Source of the DNA: Pseudothermotoga_B sp051235805
GTDB taxonomy: Bacteria; Thermotogota; Thermotogae; Thermotogales; DSM-5069
Assembly (NCBI RefSeq): GCF_051235805.1
Contig: NZ_JBPNXV010000001.1
Span: 682,001 to 746,000, forward strand
DNA length: 64,000 nucleotides
Direction: 5' to 3'
The number at the start of each line of letters is the position of its first letter. Positions within the stretch are counted from its first letter, which is position 1. Shown piece after piece: positions 15,882 through 24,345 of this stretch. The position numbers were made by a program, and so were the translations under genes. The notes under the pieces were generated by a model that was not told where the DNA came from, made no database searches, and saw nothing but the letters and a program-made list of their open reading frames with translations.

Positions 15882-16865
15882 TCACCACCTGAAAGCAACT
15901 GCAACCTGCTGAAATCCCACACCAGAGGTCAAGAATATAACGACCTTTCCTTGCATATCTTTCATCTTTCCTTCGTCAAAGGCATCGTCATAAGCCATGT
16001 AAACACAGGCAGAACCTGTATAGCCGTATTTGTGCATTATCATGTGAGTTTTGTTTTCACCCAGACCCAAAATTTCCATAACCTTCAGTATGGTTTTCTT
16101 TCGCACCTGCGTGAAGAATATCATTCCAATTTCTTCTTTTGAAAAGCCGCATTTTTCCATCAATTTGTTGGCGAGCATGGGCCAACCTTCTTCATTGACT
16201 GTGGCTGGGTAAGCTGCTCTCAGATCGAGTTTGTGAAGGCCTCTGTCGATGCCCTCGATATTCATAGTTCCAGCCCCCATGTAAATACCCCAGTTGTACC
16301 ACCAACTGCCATCACATCTTGAAACACTGCCAAGATAACCTGGCTTGTCATCTGACGTTAGTATCAAGGCACCAGCACCATCGGAGAACAACGCCTCCCA
16401 TGAATACTTCCAGCTGAGAAACTTCGTCATCGCGTAGACTCCTATCACCATGACGTTTTTGTAATCACCCAGTGCAATGTAGCGAGACGCTATATCGAGC
16501 AATAAAGCACCGTTTGCACATGATGCGTTCACGTTGAAAGCCAGTGGTTCTGCCTTACTTGCACCAACCAAATACTGAATACGTGCGGCATCTGGTGGAG
16601 AAACAGCCTCTGGTGTATCCGTGCCCACTATGATCAAGTCCAGATCTTCTGGATTCATATCGATTCGTCTCAACGCAGTTCTTGCCGCCTCGGCAGCCAT
16701 GAAGGTCGGTGTTTCGTGAGGCTGTGACAAATGTCTGTGGTCGATTCCTATCTGCTCGGTGAAATATGGATCGATGGTCATATTGGTGATCTGTTCGAAC
16801 TCTTTGTTCGTCATGATCTTTTGTGGAACGTAGATTCCAGATGAGATGATCTTTGCGTATTTCAT
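15882..16865 (-). CDS. KAS III-like condensing enzyme with altered active site
   Basis: 327 residues from ATG 16865 behind AGGAGGGAG. The thiolase fold is clear, with the nucleophile in FNVNASCANGALL (Cys116). The residue corresponding to the FabH catalytic His (HQAN motif) is Thr252 in FFTQVRKK, and the position of the catalytic Asn (GNTS motif) is Tyr282 in KYGYTGSAC. Only Cys of the Cys-His-Asn triad is kept, so decarboxylative fatty-acid initiation is unlikely. Acyl transfer, CoA-ester cleavage or partnership with the second KAS III-like protein are possible. Embedded between a transporter-hydrolase fusion and a hydrolase. Confidence 0.85.
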   Translation of the reverse strand: MKYAKIISSGIYVPQKIMTNKEFEQITNMTIDPYFTEQIGIDHRHLSQPHETPTFMAAEAARTALRRIDMNPEDLDLIIVGTDTPEAVSPPDAARIQYLVGASKAEPLAFNVNASCANGALLLDIASRYIALGDYKNVMVIGVYAMTKFLSWKYSWEALFSDGAGALILTSDDKPGYLGSVSRCDGSWWYNWGIYMGAGTMNIEGIDRGLHKLDLRAAYPATVNEEGWPMLANKLMEKCGFSKEEIGMIFFTQVRKKTILKVMEILGLGENKTHMIMHKYGYTGSACVYMAYDDAFDEGKMKDMQGKVVIFLTSGVGFQQVAVAFRW

Positions 16866-16876
16866 TTTCTCCCTCC

Positions 16877-18568
16877 TCAAAGGTATTTTTTCGCCACATC
16901 TATGAAGAGATCAGGATTTTCAACAAAGGCAGAGTGCCCAATGTTTTTCAACACTCTGAACTCACCGTTCAGCAGTTGTGCTGTTCTTTCCATCTGCTTT
17001 CTACTCAACAACGCATCCAACTCTCCCCAAAGAACCAAGACTGGCATAGTGATCTGATTAGTCCTTTCGACGATGTTAAACTTTCCAAGTTCAATGGCAT
17101 GTGGATAGACACTTTCAGGGTTCATCTTCAAGGCATCATCGACTAACTGTTCTACGAGTTTTTTGTTTTTGACAGTCCTCAGAAGTCCCATGATGGACTT
17201 TCTTAGTAAAGATCTGTTTCTCTTGTACAACTCAAGGTATGGCATGTTTTCTGTCGGTGTGACCAAACCATCTACTGGGCACGGATCTACCAAAACAAGA
17301 GATCTCAGAGACTCAGGATGATCGATTGCTACAAGCATGCCCACAGCTCCACCAAGTGAATGTGCTATAATTGCTGGTTTTATCTGCATCTTCTCGATGA
17401 ACTCATAGATCGCTTTGGCATAGAACTGTAGTGAACTTTCAGCCCTTGAAGAATCTCCAAAATTCGGCAAGTCAATTGCTATCACTCTCTTATCTGTGAG
17501 TTTTTCCATCAGGGGTTTGAACCAACTACAGGAACCAAAATTCCCATGAATACACAACACAACCTCTTCGCTTTTTCCACTCTCAATATAGTGCATCTTA
17601 CCGAATGAGAGCTGAAGATCTTTTCCTTCTTTTGATTTCTTTCTTCTCTTGAGTAAAACTATTGGTAGTTCAGCCCATCTTAACCAGAAGTTGTAGAAGT
17701 AATAACCAATTCCACGAGGCATGAAGAGGACTACCAACACGAGAATTGATCCAAAGATTATTGAAGTTGAGAAACCAACTCTGCTGAAAAAGAAAGGTAA
17801 GATTGTGTAGAGTGCTGAACCGAAGATGGGTCCCATGGTTATTCCCATACCACCTATCACAACAATGGCTAAGAGTTCGAGAGATCTACCCAATCCGAAG
17901 TTGTGTGGTGCAATGTAGCCGATCGTGTGTGCGTAAATGGCACCGGCAAGACCAGCGTAAGCAGAGCCTATCACGAAGGCTAAGACTTTGAAGTACGTGA
18001 TGTTCACACCGAAGGTCGCTGCAACCATTGGATTCTCCCTGATCGCTTTCAAAGCTCTACCAGTTTTGTGAGAGGTTATGACCTGGAAAACGTAGATACA
18101 GATCAACAAGATGGCAACTATGATGTAGTAACTTTGAAGTTCGTTGCCAAGTTTTGGTATATTTCTCATTCCTATGTGTCCTCCTGTAACTTTTTCCCAC
18201 GCTCCTATCAGCTGTTCTACAGCTACAGCAAATCCCATTGTTGTTATAGCCAAATAGAAACCAGTGAGTCTCAAAGCAGGAAAACCCAACACCAATCCGA
18301 AGGCACCACCGAGCACCATGCCAGCGAGTAACCCGAAAGGAAGTGGCATTGAAAACCTTTGAACTAAAATCGCCGAACTGTAAGCACCTATACTCATAAA
18401 GGCAGCATGACCTATCGAAACTTGTCCTGTGTAGCCCATTATCAGATTCAAACCCATCGCAGCCAAGGTGTATATCATCGTCAAGTTTATTATGGTGAGT
18501 ATGAAAGTGCTCATCTTGAAAAAGAAAGGCACCAAGGCAACCATCAAGAACAAGAAAAACCAACGCAT
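16877..18568 (-). CDS. LivM-type ABC permease fused to an alpha/beta hydrolase
   Basis: 563 residues from ATG 18568 (AGGAGAG upstream; a GTG two codons earlier is possible). Residues about 1-300 form a full LivM-type permease (MGLNLIMGYTGQVSIGHAAF, ALKAIRENPMVAATFGVNIT, VIGGMGITMGPIFGS). After a basic linker (LLKRRKKSKEGKD), residues about 318-563 are a complete alpha/beta hydrolase: nucleophile in IAHSLGGAVG, acid in LWGELDALLS and His in IGHSAFVENP. LivM normally ends near residue 300-330. The linker's positive charges place the hydrolase on the cytoplasmic side. The arrangement couples import to hydrolysis of the ligand. The open frame is continuous, with no sign of an accidental readthrough. 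Confidence 0.92.
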   Translation of the reverse strand: MRWFFLFLMVALVPFFFKMSTFILTIINLTMIYTLAAMGLNLIMGYTGQVSIGHAAFMSIGAYSSAILVQRFSMPLPFGLLAGMVLGGAFGLVLGFPALRLTGFYLAITTMGFAVAVEQLIGAWEKVTGGHIGMRNIPKLGNELQSYYIIVAILLICIYVFQVITSHKTGRALKAIRENPMVAATFGVNITYFKVLAFVIGSAYAGLAGAIYAHTIGYIAPHNFGLGRSLELLAIVVIGGMGITMGPIFGSALYTILPFFFSRVGFSTSIIFGSILVLVVLFMPRGIGYYFYNFWLRWAELPIVLLKRRKKSKEGKDLQLSFGKMHYIESGKSEEVVLCIHGNFGSCSWFKPLMEKLTDKRVIAIDLPNFGDSSRAESSLQFYAKAIYEFIEKMQIKPAIIAHSLGGAVGMLVAIDHPESLRSLVLVDPCPVDGLVTPTENMPYLELYKRNRSLLRKSIMGLLRTVKNKKLVEQLVDDALKMNPESVYPHAIELGKFNIVERTNQITMPVLVLWGELDALLSRKQMERTAQLLNGEFRVLKNIGHSAFVENPDLFIDVAKKYL

Positions 18569-18570
18569 CC

Positions 18571-19449
18571 TCACACTCTCCTGATCTCACGGCTCCCAAA
18601 CAATCCTTGGGGCTTTATCAACAAAACGATGATTATCAAGATCAACGAGAAGGTAGTCTTCAGTTCATTGCTTATATAGCCTCCTATGAGATTTTCAACA
18701 ACACCGAGCGCTAAGCCACCAACCAGAGCGCCTGCAAAACTGTCAAAGCCTCCCAAGACTGCCGCGGTAAAACCTTGAATCTGGTAAAACAGCATCATTG
18801 TCGGAGAGATGTAAGTCTTCGGTGCACCGAGTATCGCAACGGTAGTGCCAAGCATAGTCCCCATCATCCAAGACCAACTGAAGACCTTTCCTGGGTTGAT
18901 CCCCATAAGTTGAGATGTTCTTTCATCTTCAGAAACAGCCTTGATCGCTATTCCTATCTTCGTGTATTTCATGAGTAAGGCTATCAGCATTGAAACAACC
19001 CCTAAGATCACAAAGACCAATAAATCCTGTCTGCGAATGACGAGTAAAGTTGAAAACCCTCTGATGATGAATGGTCTTCCTGTTATGAGTTCTGGAAACC
19101 CTTTGTACTGTGTACCCCATATCTGGGTTGAAAGACCCTCGAGAATCATAAGGATGCCAAGTGTGATTATGAGCATAGAACTGTGTGATAGGTGTCTGAC
19201 TGGTCTCAAGGTATATCTTTCGACGATAAACCCAAAGAGAGCAGCCAGCGGCAATACCAAAAGCAGTGCAATAACTGGGCCAAGTTCAATGGTCAAAAAG
19301 GTGTACGCCACATAAGCCATGAACATAGCCATATTCCCAAAGGCGAAGTTCATGACATTTGTTATTTTGTATATCATAACGATCCCCAAAGCCGCAAGTG
19401 AGTAAAAGGCACCTGTGGAAAGACCGAGAATCAATCTGTTCAGAAACAT
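18571..19449 (-). CDS. LivH-type ABC permease (system 2)
   Basis: 292 residues with about eight membrane segments. ALGIVMIYKITNVMNFAFGN, the IKAVSEDERTSQLMGINPGK coupling loop and AAVLGGFDSFAGALVGGLAL are typical of LivH. The ribosome site is GGGAGG before ATG 19449. Its stop overlaps the fused LivM gene. It pairs with that protein to form the membrane pore of the second importer. Confidence 0.94.
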   Translation of the reverse strand: MFLNRLILGLSTGAFYSLAALGIVMIYKITNVMNFAFGNMAMFMAYVAYTFLTIELGPVIALLLVLPLAALFGFIVERYTLRPVRHLSHSSMLIITLGILMILEGLSTQIWGTQYKGFPELITGRPFIIRGFSTLLVIRRQDLLVFVILGVVSMLIALLMKYTKIGIAIKAVSEDERTSQLMGINPGKVFSWSWMMGTMLGTTVAILGAPKTYISPTMMLFYQIQGFTAAVLGGFDSFAGALVGGLALGVVENLIGGYISNELKTTFSLILIIIVLLIKPQGLFGSREIRRV

Positions 19450-19451
19450 CT

Positions 19452-20156
19452 TTATCCTCCCAAATATCCTTCTATTATTCTCCTGTCCTTCAAAAGATCT
19501 CCTGATCTTCCTTGTAGAACGATTTTTCCTGTCTGAATGACGTAGGCAAAGTCGGAGATTTTCAAGGCAGAGTAAGCGTTCTGCTCTACTAAGAGGATCG
19601 TCACGCCTGCATCTCTAATCGCTTGAATCACTTTCATGATTTCTTTCACAAGATTTGGCGCAAGTCCCATCGATGGCTCATCAAGCATCAAAAACCTTGG
19701 TTTTGACATCAAAGCTCTTGCGATGGCGAGCATCTGTCTCTCACCACCTGAAAGTGTGCCAGCCAATTGTTTCGTTCTTTCTTTGAGCCTTGGAAAGAGT
19801 TTGAAGATTTCTTCCAAATCTTCTTTGATATCGCCCTTTCTTGCATAGGCACCTGCCTTCAAATTTTCTAAAACCGTCATCTTCTGAAAGATCAGTTTGC
19901 TGTCAGGGCATAGGGTTAAACCTCGCTTGACGATCTCATATGCATTAAGAGTGTCTATTCTCTCGCCACTGAGGAATATTTCGCCAGATGAGATTTTGTT
20001 CAAACCAGCAATCGCCAAAAGTGTGGAAGTTTTCCCTGAGCCATTCGCACCCAATAAGACGGTGATACTTTTTTCCTGAACTTTCAGCGATAGATTTTTG
20101 ACGGCAACAACGGGGCCATATGTAACGGTGATATCTTTCACTTCAAGCATCTTCAT
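19452..20156 (-). CDS. LivF-type ABC ATPase (system 2)
   Basis: 234 residues if ATG 20156 is used, which is coupled to the end of the LivG-type gene. Walker A GANGSGKTSTLLAIAG, signature LSGGERQMLAIARAL, Walker B FLMLDEPSMGL. Short LivF architecture without the C-terminal LivG extension. Energises the second Liv-type importer. Confidence 0.95.
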   Translation of the reverse strand: MKMLEVKDITVTYGPVVAVKNLSLKVQEKSITVLLGANGSGKTSTLLAIAGLNKISSGEIFLSGERIDTLNAYEIVKRGLTLCPDSKLIFQKMTVLENLKAGAYARKGDIKEDLEEIFKLFPRLKERTKQLAGTLSGGERQMLAIARALMSKPRFLMLDEPSMGLAPNLVKEIMKVIQAIRDAGVTILLVEQNAYSALKISDFAYVIQTGKIVLQGRSGDLLKDRRIIEGYLGG

Positions 20157-20910
20157 TCTCTCCCAGGTATGCCTTGATGACCTCTTTGTCGTTTTTGACG
20201 ACCTCTGGTCTGCCCTCGCTGATCTTCTTACCAAAGTCCATGACAGTCACAGTGTCTGATAGATTCATCACGACTTCCATGTCGTGCTCAACGAGTAAGA
20301 CTGTGATCTTCATTTCCTCTTTTATGTGCCTTATGATTTCCTTCATCTGTTCTGTCTCGGTATCGGTCAAACCTGCCGCAGGTTCATCGAGAAGCACTAT
20401 CTTTGGTTCACTCATCAGAGCTCTGCCAATCTCTACGAGCTTCTGTGCCATGTACGGTATAGATCCCGCATAGCTCAAAAGCCTACTCTTCAAACCAAGA
20501 AAATCGGCAATTTGTAGAGCTTTGAGGTACATTTCCCAAGTGGCAGCTTTTCTCTTTTCTGGCAGAAACTCCTCAAAGAGATTGAGTTTGACAGCTCTGT
20601 GATATCCGATGTACAGATTCTCGAGAACGGTGAGGTACTTGAAGACAACCACACTTTGAAAGGTTCTACTCACACCAAATTCGATTATTCTGTGAGGTTT
20701 TACATGTGTCAAATCTACTCCGTTGAGCGAGATGCTCCCTGAGTGAGGTCTTACAACACCAGTGATGGCATTGAAAACCGTTGTTTTTCCGGCACCATTG
20801 GGTCCAATGAGTGAGTGTATTGTGCCTTCACTTACGGTCATATCGAGATTGTCAACGGCAGTAAGCCCGCCGAACTTCACTGTGAGATTTTTTATCTCAA
20901 GCAAAGCCAA
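20143..20910 (-). CDS. LivG-type ABC ATPase (system 2)
   Basis: 255 residues if the TTG at 20910 is the start; GGAGG at 20920-20924 sits 9 bases upstream of it. An upstream TTG at 20940 falls inside a hairpin and has no ribosome site. Walker A GPNGAGKTTVFNAITG, LivG-type divergent signature LSYAGSIPYMAQKLVEIGRA, Walker B IVLLDEPAAGLTDTE. The usual LSGG signature is altered to YAGSIPY, as in some family members. Overlaps the LivF-type gene by 14 bases. Confidence 0.92.
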   Translation of the reverse strand: MALLEIKNLTVKFGGLTAVDNLDMTVSEGTIHSLIGPNGAGKTTVFNAITGVVRPHSGSISLNGVDLTHVKPHRIIEFGVSRTFQSVVVFKYLTVLENLYIGYHRAVKLNLFEEFLPEKRKAATWEMYLKALQIADFLGLKSRLLSYAGSIPYMAQKLVEIGRALMSEPKIVLLDEPAAGLTDTETEQMKEIIRHIKEEMKITVLLVEHDMEVVMNLSDTVTVMDFGKKISEGRPEVVKNDKEVIKAYLGENEDA

Positions 20911-20929
20911 TTGTAATTCCTCCATTAAT

Positions 20930-20950
20930 AGAGGGGGCAAAGCCCCCTCT
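20930..20950 (-). repeat. GC-rich hairpin after the substrate-binding protein gene (system 2)
   Basis: AGAGGGGGC, 3-base loop, GCCCCCTCT. A perfect 9-bp stem with no T-run lies between the binding-protein gene and the ATPase genes. It most likely protects the 3' end of the binding-protein mRNA or partly stops transcription. Confidence 0.75.
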
Positions 20951-20970
20951 GGGTATCAATTGGTGCAAGA

Positions 20971-22134
20971 TCAATTCTCCAATGTTATGAGATCAGTCAC
21001 AGCGCTGAAGATGCCCTTGTCGATTTTCATAAAATACATGCTCGATTTACCGCGTCTGAGATTGGGTCCCCAGGTGATATCTTTTGTCAGTATACCATTC
21101 CAGTTTTTGAAGCTCTCCAGTGCTTGGACAAGTCCCTCGCGTGTTAGATCTGGACCTGCTTGGAGTAATCCTTGGGTGAATACTTCAGCTGCGATGAAAC
21201 CAGCTACGGCATAAGAAGATGGAATTTGCTTTGGGTATGTCTCTTGGAAGATCGCCACAGCTCTTTCGTAATCTCTGAGAAACTCTGGTCGATCTGGTGT
21301 TGCAAGTGGCACCCAGCCAGTCAAATAGACTCCTTCGACATGTTTTCCACCCAGAGCAATAAAACTCGGATCTGCATTAGCATAGGTAGTCACAACAGGA
21401 ACAGTTATTCCGTAATCTCTCAATGTCTTTATCCAGCGTATCGTATCCACGATGAAGCCATAGATCACTATGGAATCGGGATTGGCATTCAGAACATTGA
21501 TGGCAAGCGCGCTGTAATCTGTTTCAGCTGGATTGTACGCAACCTCAAGAGTGGGTTTGAGATTGTATTTTTCCAATCTCATCTTCACGGCTGCTTGTCC
21601 TTCTTTACCGACGTCGTTAGCCATGTATATGACTGCAACCCTCTTCTTGCCGAGATTCTCGACCAGAAATTTAGCGATCAGTTGTCCTTCGAGTGTGTAA
21701 TCTGGTTGAACTCCGAAGATGTACTTCTTCGGTGGTACTACGAGTAAACTTGTCCCAGCGCCTTGATAAACAAAGGGGACGCCGTTTTTCTCCAAGTAAT
21801 CCATCACCGCAAGACAACCGTAAGATCCAAGTCCACCGACGATTGCAAAAACTTTGTCTGATTCTACCAATCTTTTGACTTCGACAACGGTTTTTGATGG
21901 ATCTAACTGGTCATCGGCAATTATCAGTTCGATCTTTCTTCCGTAGACTCCTCCGTTCTTGTTGATCCAGTTGAAATAGGCATTCATTCCTTTTGACATC
22001 TCTTGACCTATGACTGCGTAAGGTCCTGAAAGTGCTTGAAAGCTACCAACAACCACCTTATCTTTGTAAACTCCTACCTCTGCCAGTGCCAAAATAGAGA
22101 TCAAGACAAACAGTATAACGACAAATTTCTTCAT
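20971..22134 (-). CDS. LivK-type substrate-binding protein (system 2)
   Basis: 387 residues with an N-terminal signal peptide (residues about 1-18, ending ALA) and no lipobox. The mature part starts VYKDKVVVGSFQALSGPYAV and shows the periplasmic-binding fold type I pattern of branched-chain amino-acid receptors (AIVGGLGSYGCLAVMDYLEK, TDYSALAINVLNANPDSIVI). Ligand not deducible. First gene of the second importer, 15 bases downstream of the SDR gene. Confidence 0.92.
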   Translation of the reverse strand: MKKFVVILFVLISILALAEVGVYKDKVVVGSFQALSGPYAVIGQEMSKGMNAYFNWINKNGGVYGRKIELIIADDQLDPSKTVVEVKRLVESDKVFAIVGGLGSYGCLAVMDYLEKNGVPFVYQGAGTSLLVVPPKKYIFGVQPDYTLEGQLIAKFLVENLGKKRVAVIYMANDVGKEGQAAVKMRLEKYNLKPTLEVAYNPAETDYSALAINVLNANPDSIVIYGFIVDTIRWIKTLRDYGITVPVVTTYANADPSFIALGGKHVEGVYLTGWVPLATPDRPEFLRDYERAVAIFQETYPKQIPSSYAVAGFIAAEVFTQGLLQAGPDLTREGLVQALESFKNWNGILTKDITWGPNLRRGKSSMYFMKIDKGIFSAVTDLITLEN

Positions 22135-22148
22135 GCCAACTCCCCCTT

Positions 22149-22895
22149 TCAGAGTTGTAGACCTCCATCAACGCCGATTACTTGGCCTGTTACGAAGGAA
22201 GATTCGTCGCTTGCCAAGAAAAGATAAACATTTGCAACCTCCTCTGGTTCTCCCATTCTTGCTAAAGCCGTTCGGGTCGCGACAGCTTCGATGATCTTTT
22301 CAGGTACCTTTTCTGTCATCGGCGTTTTGATAAAACCAGGTGCGACTGCATTGACTCTTATTTGAGCACCTTTACGTGCAAGTTCTTTTGCCCAAGTCTT
22401 AGTCATGGCTATCACACCACCCTTTGTGGCGGCGTAGTTTGTCTGGCCAACATTTCCATATATGCCGACAACGGAGGATGTATTTATGATTGAACCCTTT
22501 TGAGCTCTAATCATATGAGGAGCAACTGCCTGAGTCATGTTGAAAACACCCTTGAGGTTCACGTTGATCACAGCGTCCCATTCTTCTTCAGTCATTTTGA
22601 TCAACAAGGCATCTCTTGTTATACCTGCGTTGTTCACTAAGACATCGATCTTGCCGTATTTCGTCGCAATCTGCTCGACAACCTTGAAGACCTCTTCTCT
22701 GTTTGTGACATTCAGAAGATATGGATCGATCTTTCCTTCCAAATCGTTCGCATCCTCAGCCAGTTTGTTCAGTTGTTCTTTTGAAAGATCACATGCACAA
22801 ACTGTTGCTCCTTCTTTTGCGAATAGCAACGCCGCCGCTCTGCCTATACCACTCGCCGCTCCGGTGATGATACAAACCTTTTCCTTAAGCCTCAT
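22149..22895 (-). CDS. Short-chain dehydrogenase (FabG-like 3-oxoacyl reductase / 3-hydroxyacyl dehydrogenase)
   Basis: 248 residues. Cofactor loop TGAASGIGRAAALLF, NNAGITRDALLIKMTEEEWD, catalytic Ser in INTSSVVGIYG and Tyr-x-x-x-Lys in TNYAATKGG, C-terminal FVTGQVIGVDGGLQL. All catalytic residues are intact. It is placed between two Liv-type importers and far from fatty-acid synthesis genes, which suggests a catabolic reaction such as oxidation of a 3-hydroxyacyl group or reduction of a 3-oxo group. Confidence 0.92.
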   Translation of the reverse strand: MRLKEKVCIITGAASGIGRAAALLFAKEGATVCACDLSKEQLNKLAEDANDLEGKIDPYLLNVTNREEVFKVVEQIATKYGKIDVLVNNAGITRDALLIKMTEEEWDAVINVNLKGVFNMTQAVAPHMIRAQKGSIINTSSVVGIYGNVGQTNYAATKGGVIAMTKTWAKELARKGAQIRVNAVAPGFIKTPMTEKVPEKIIEAVATRTALARMGEPEEVANVYLFLASDESSFVTGQVIGVDGGLQL

Positions 22896-22910
22896 AGCTT
22901 CACTCCCCTT

Positions 22911-23615
22911 TCATACGCCGAGATACGCCTTTTTCACGTGCTCGTTTTGAGCGAGATTTTTCGATTCATCCTCGAGTACTATTCTACCGTTTTCTATTAC
23001 ATAGCCTCTATCAATTACCTTCAAACCTTGTTTGACGTTCTGTTCAGTCAAAAGTATTGCCACTCCCTCTTTTCTTATCTGTCTGAGTTTTGAGAACATC
23101 TCCATCACTATAGATGGCTGAAGTCCGACGGAAGGTTCATCGAGTATCAACAACTTCGGACGAGCCATCAAAGCTCTGCCTACTGCAAGCATTCTTTGTT
23201 CTCCTCCACTCATTGTGCCAGCTTTCTGAGAAAGCCTTTCTCTGAGAACCGGAAAAATTGTGAAAACAAAGTTCATACTGTCTATCATACGTTCTCTTGC
23301 GTGTGGAATGTATGCTGCACCGGCTCTGAGGTTTTCTTCAACACTCATCAATGGAAAGAGTTCTCTTTCCTGCGGTACTAAGGCTATGCCAAGACGCACG
23401 ATTTTGTGAGTCTCCATGCCTACAATATTTTGCCCCTCGAAAAATATGCCACCACTCGTTGGTTTAATCATGCCAACAATACAGTTTATCAAAGTGGTTT
23501 TGCCAGCACCGTTTGGTCCAAACAATCCAACGGCCTCTGAACCTATCTTGAGAGAAAGATCCCAGATGACTGGAATCTTACCATAGGCAACATTGAGATC
23601 TTTTATTTCAAGCAT
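22911..23615 (-). CDS. LivF-type ABC ATPase (system 1)
   Basis: 234 residues. Walker A GPNGAGKTTLINCIVG, signature MSGGEQRMLAVGRAL, Walker B LLILDEPSVGLQPS. ATG overlaps the stop of the LivG-type gene as TAATG, and GGAGG precedes it. Energises the first importer. Confidence 0.95.
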   Translation of the reverse strand: MLEIKDLNVAYGKIPVIWDLSLKIGSEAVGLFGPNGAGKTTLINCIVGMIKPTSGGIFFEGQNIVGMETHKIVRLGIALVPQERELFPLMSVEENLRAGAAYIPHARERMIDSMNFVFTIFPVLRERLSQKAGTMSGGEQRMLAVGRALMARPKLLILDEPSVGLQPSIVMEMFSKLRQIRKEGVAILLTEQNVKQGLKVIDRGYVIENGRIVLEDESKNLAQNEHVKKAYLGV

Positions 23616-24331
23616 TAATCTTCCTCCCCCAAGTATGCTGTTATAACGCGTTTGTTTTGAGAAACCACTTGGTATGGTCCCTGAGCTATTATCTCGCCTC
23701 TGTCGAGAACTATTACCCTGTCAGTCAATTCGCTTATGACACTCATAACGTGTTCTATGACACAGATTGTCATACCTCTATCTCTCATGATTTTGACTAT
23801 CTTTATCATTTCTTTCATCTCTTCATGGTTCAGTCCAGCCATCACTTCGTCAAGGAAGAGTATCCTCGGATTGGAAACCACTGCTCTTGCTATCTCAAGT
23901 TTTTTCAGTTCGAAGACAGTGAGTTTGTCTGGGTAGAGATCTTTTCGTCCAAAGTTGAGAAACTCACAAATCTCTTTCGCACTTTCAACTGCTTTGCCGA
24001 GTTTTTCACCTTTTGCAAAGAGTGCTCCCACTACTAGGTTTTCAAGTGCTGTGAAATCCCTCAATGGCCTGACGGTTTGAAAGGTCCTCGAGATACCCAA
24101 TTTGGCTTTGGTGTGTGCCGGCACTTCGGTGATGTCTTTTCCATCAAAAAAGATCTTTCCACTGGAGGGTTGAAGTGTTCCTGCCACCAAACTGGTGAGA
24201 GTAGTCTTACCGGCACCATTCGGACCTATTATACCCAAGATTTCATTAGCTCGAACTTCAAAGGTGATGTTGTTTACTGCCACAAGTCCACCAAAGGACT
24301 TTGTCACACCTTCAACGCGCAGTAGTTCCAT
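23615..24331 (-). CDS. LivG-type ABC ATPase (system 1)
   Basis: 238 residues from ATG 24331 (GGAGG upstream). Walker A GPNGAGKTTLTSLVAG; the signature region KLTVFELKKLEIARAVV lacks LSGG, which is seen in a subset of LivG-like proteins; Walker B ILFLDEVMAGLNHEE. The Walker-B Glu is present, so ATP hydrolysis is plausible despite the unusual signature. Confidence 0.92.
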   Translation of the reverse strand: MELLRVEGVTKSFGGLVAVNNITFEVRANEILGIIGPNGAGKTTLTSLVAGTLQPSSGKIFFDGKDITEVPAHTKAKLGISRTFQTVRPLRDFTALENLVVGALFAKGEKLGKAVESAKEICEFLNFGRKDLYPDKLTVFELKKLEIARAVVSNPRILFLDEVMAGLNHEEMKEMIKIVKIMRDRGMTICVIEHVMSVISELTDRVIVLDRGEIIAQGPYQVVSQNKRVITAYLGEED

Positions 24332-24345
24332 AGAAAAACCTCCGA

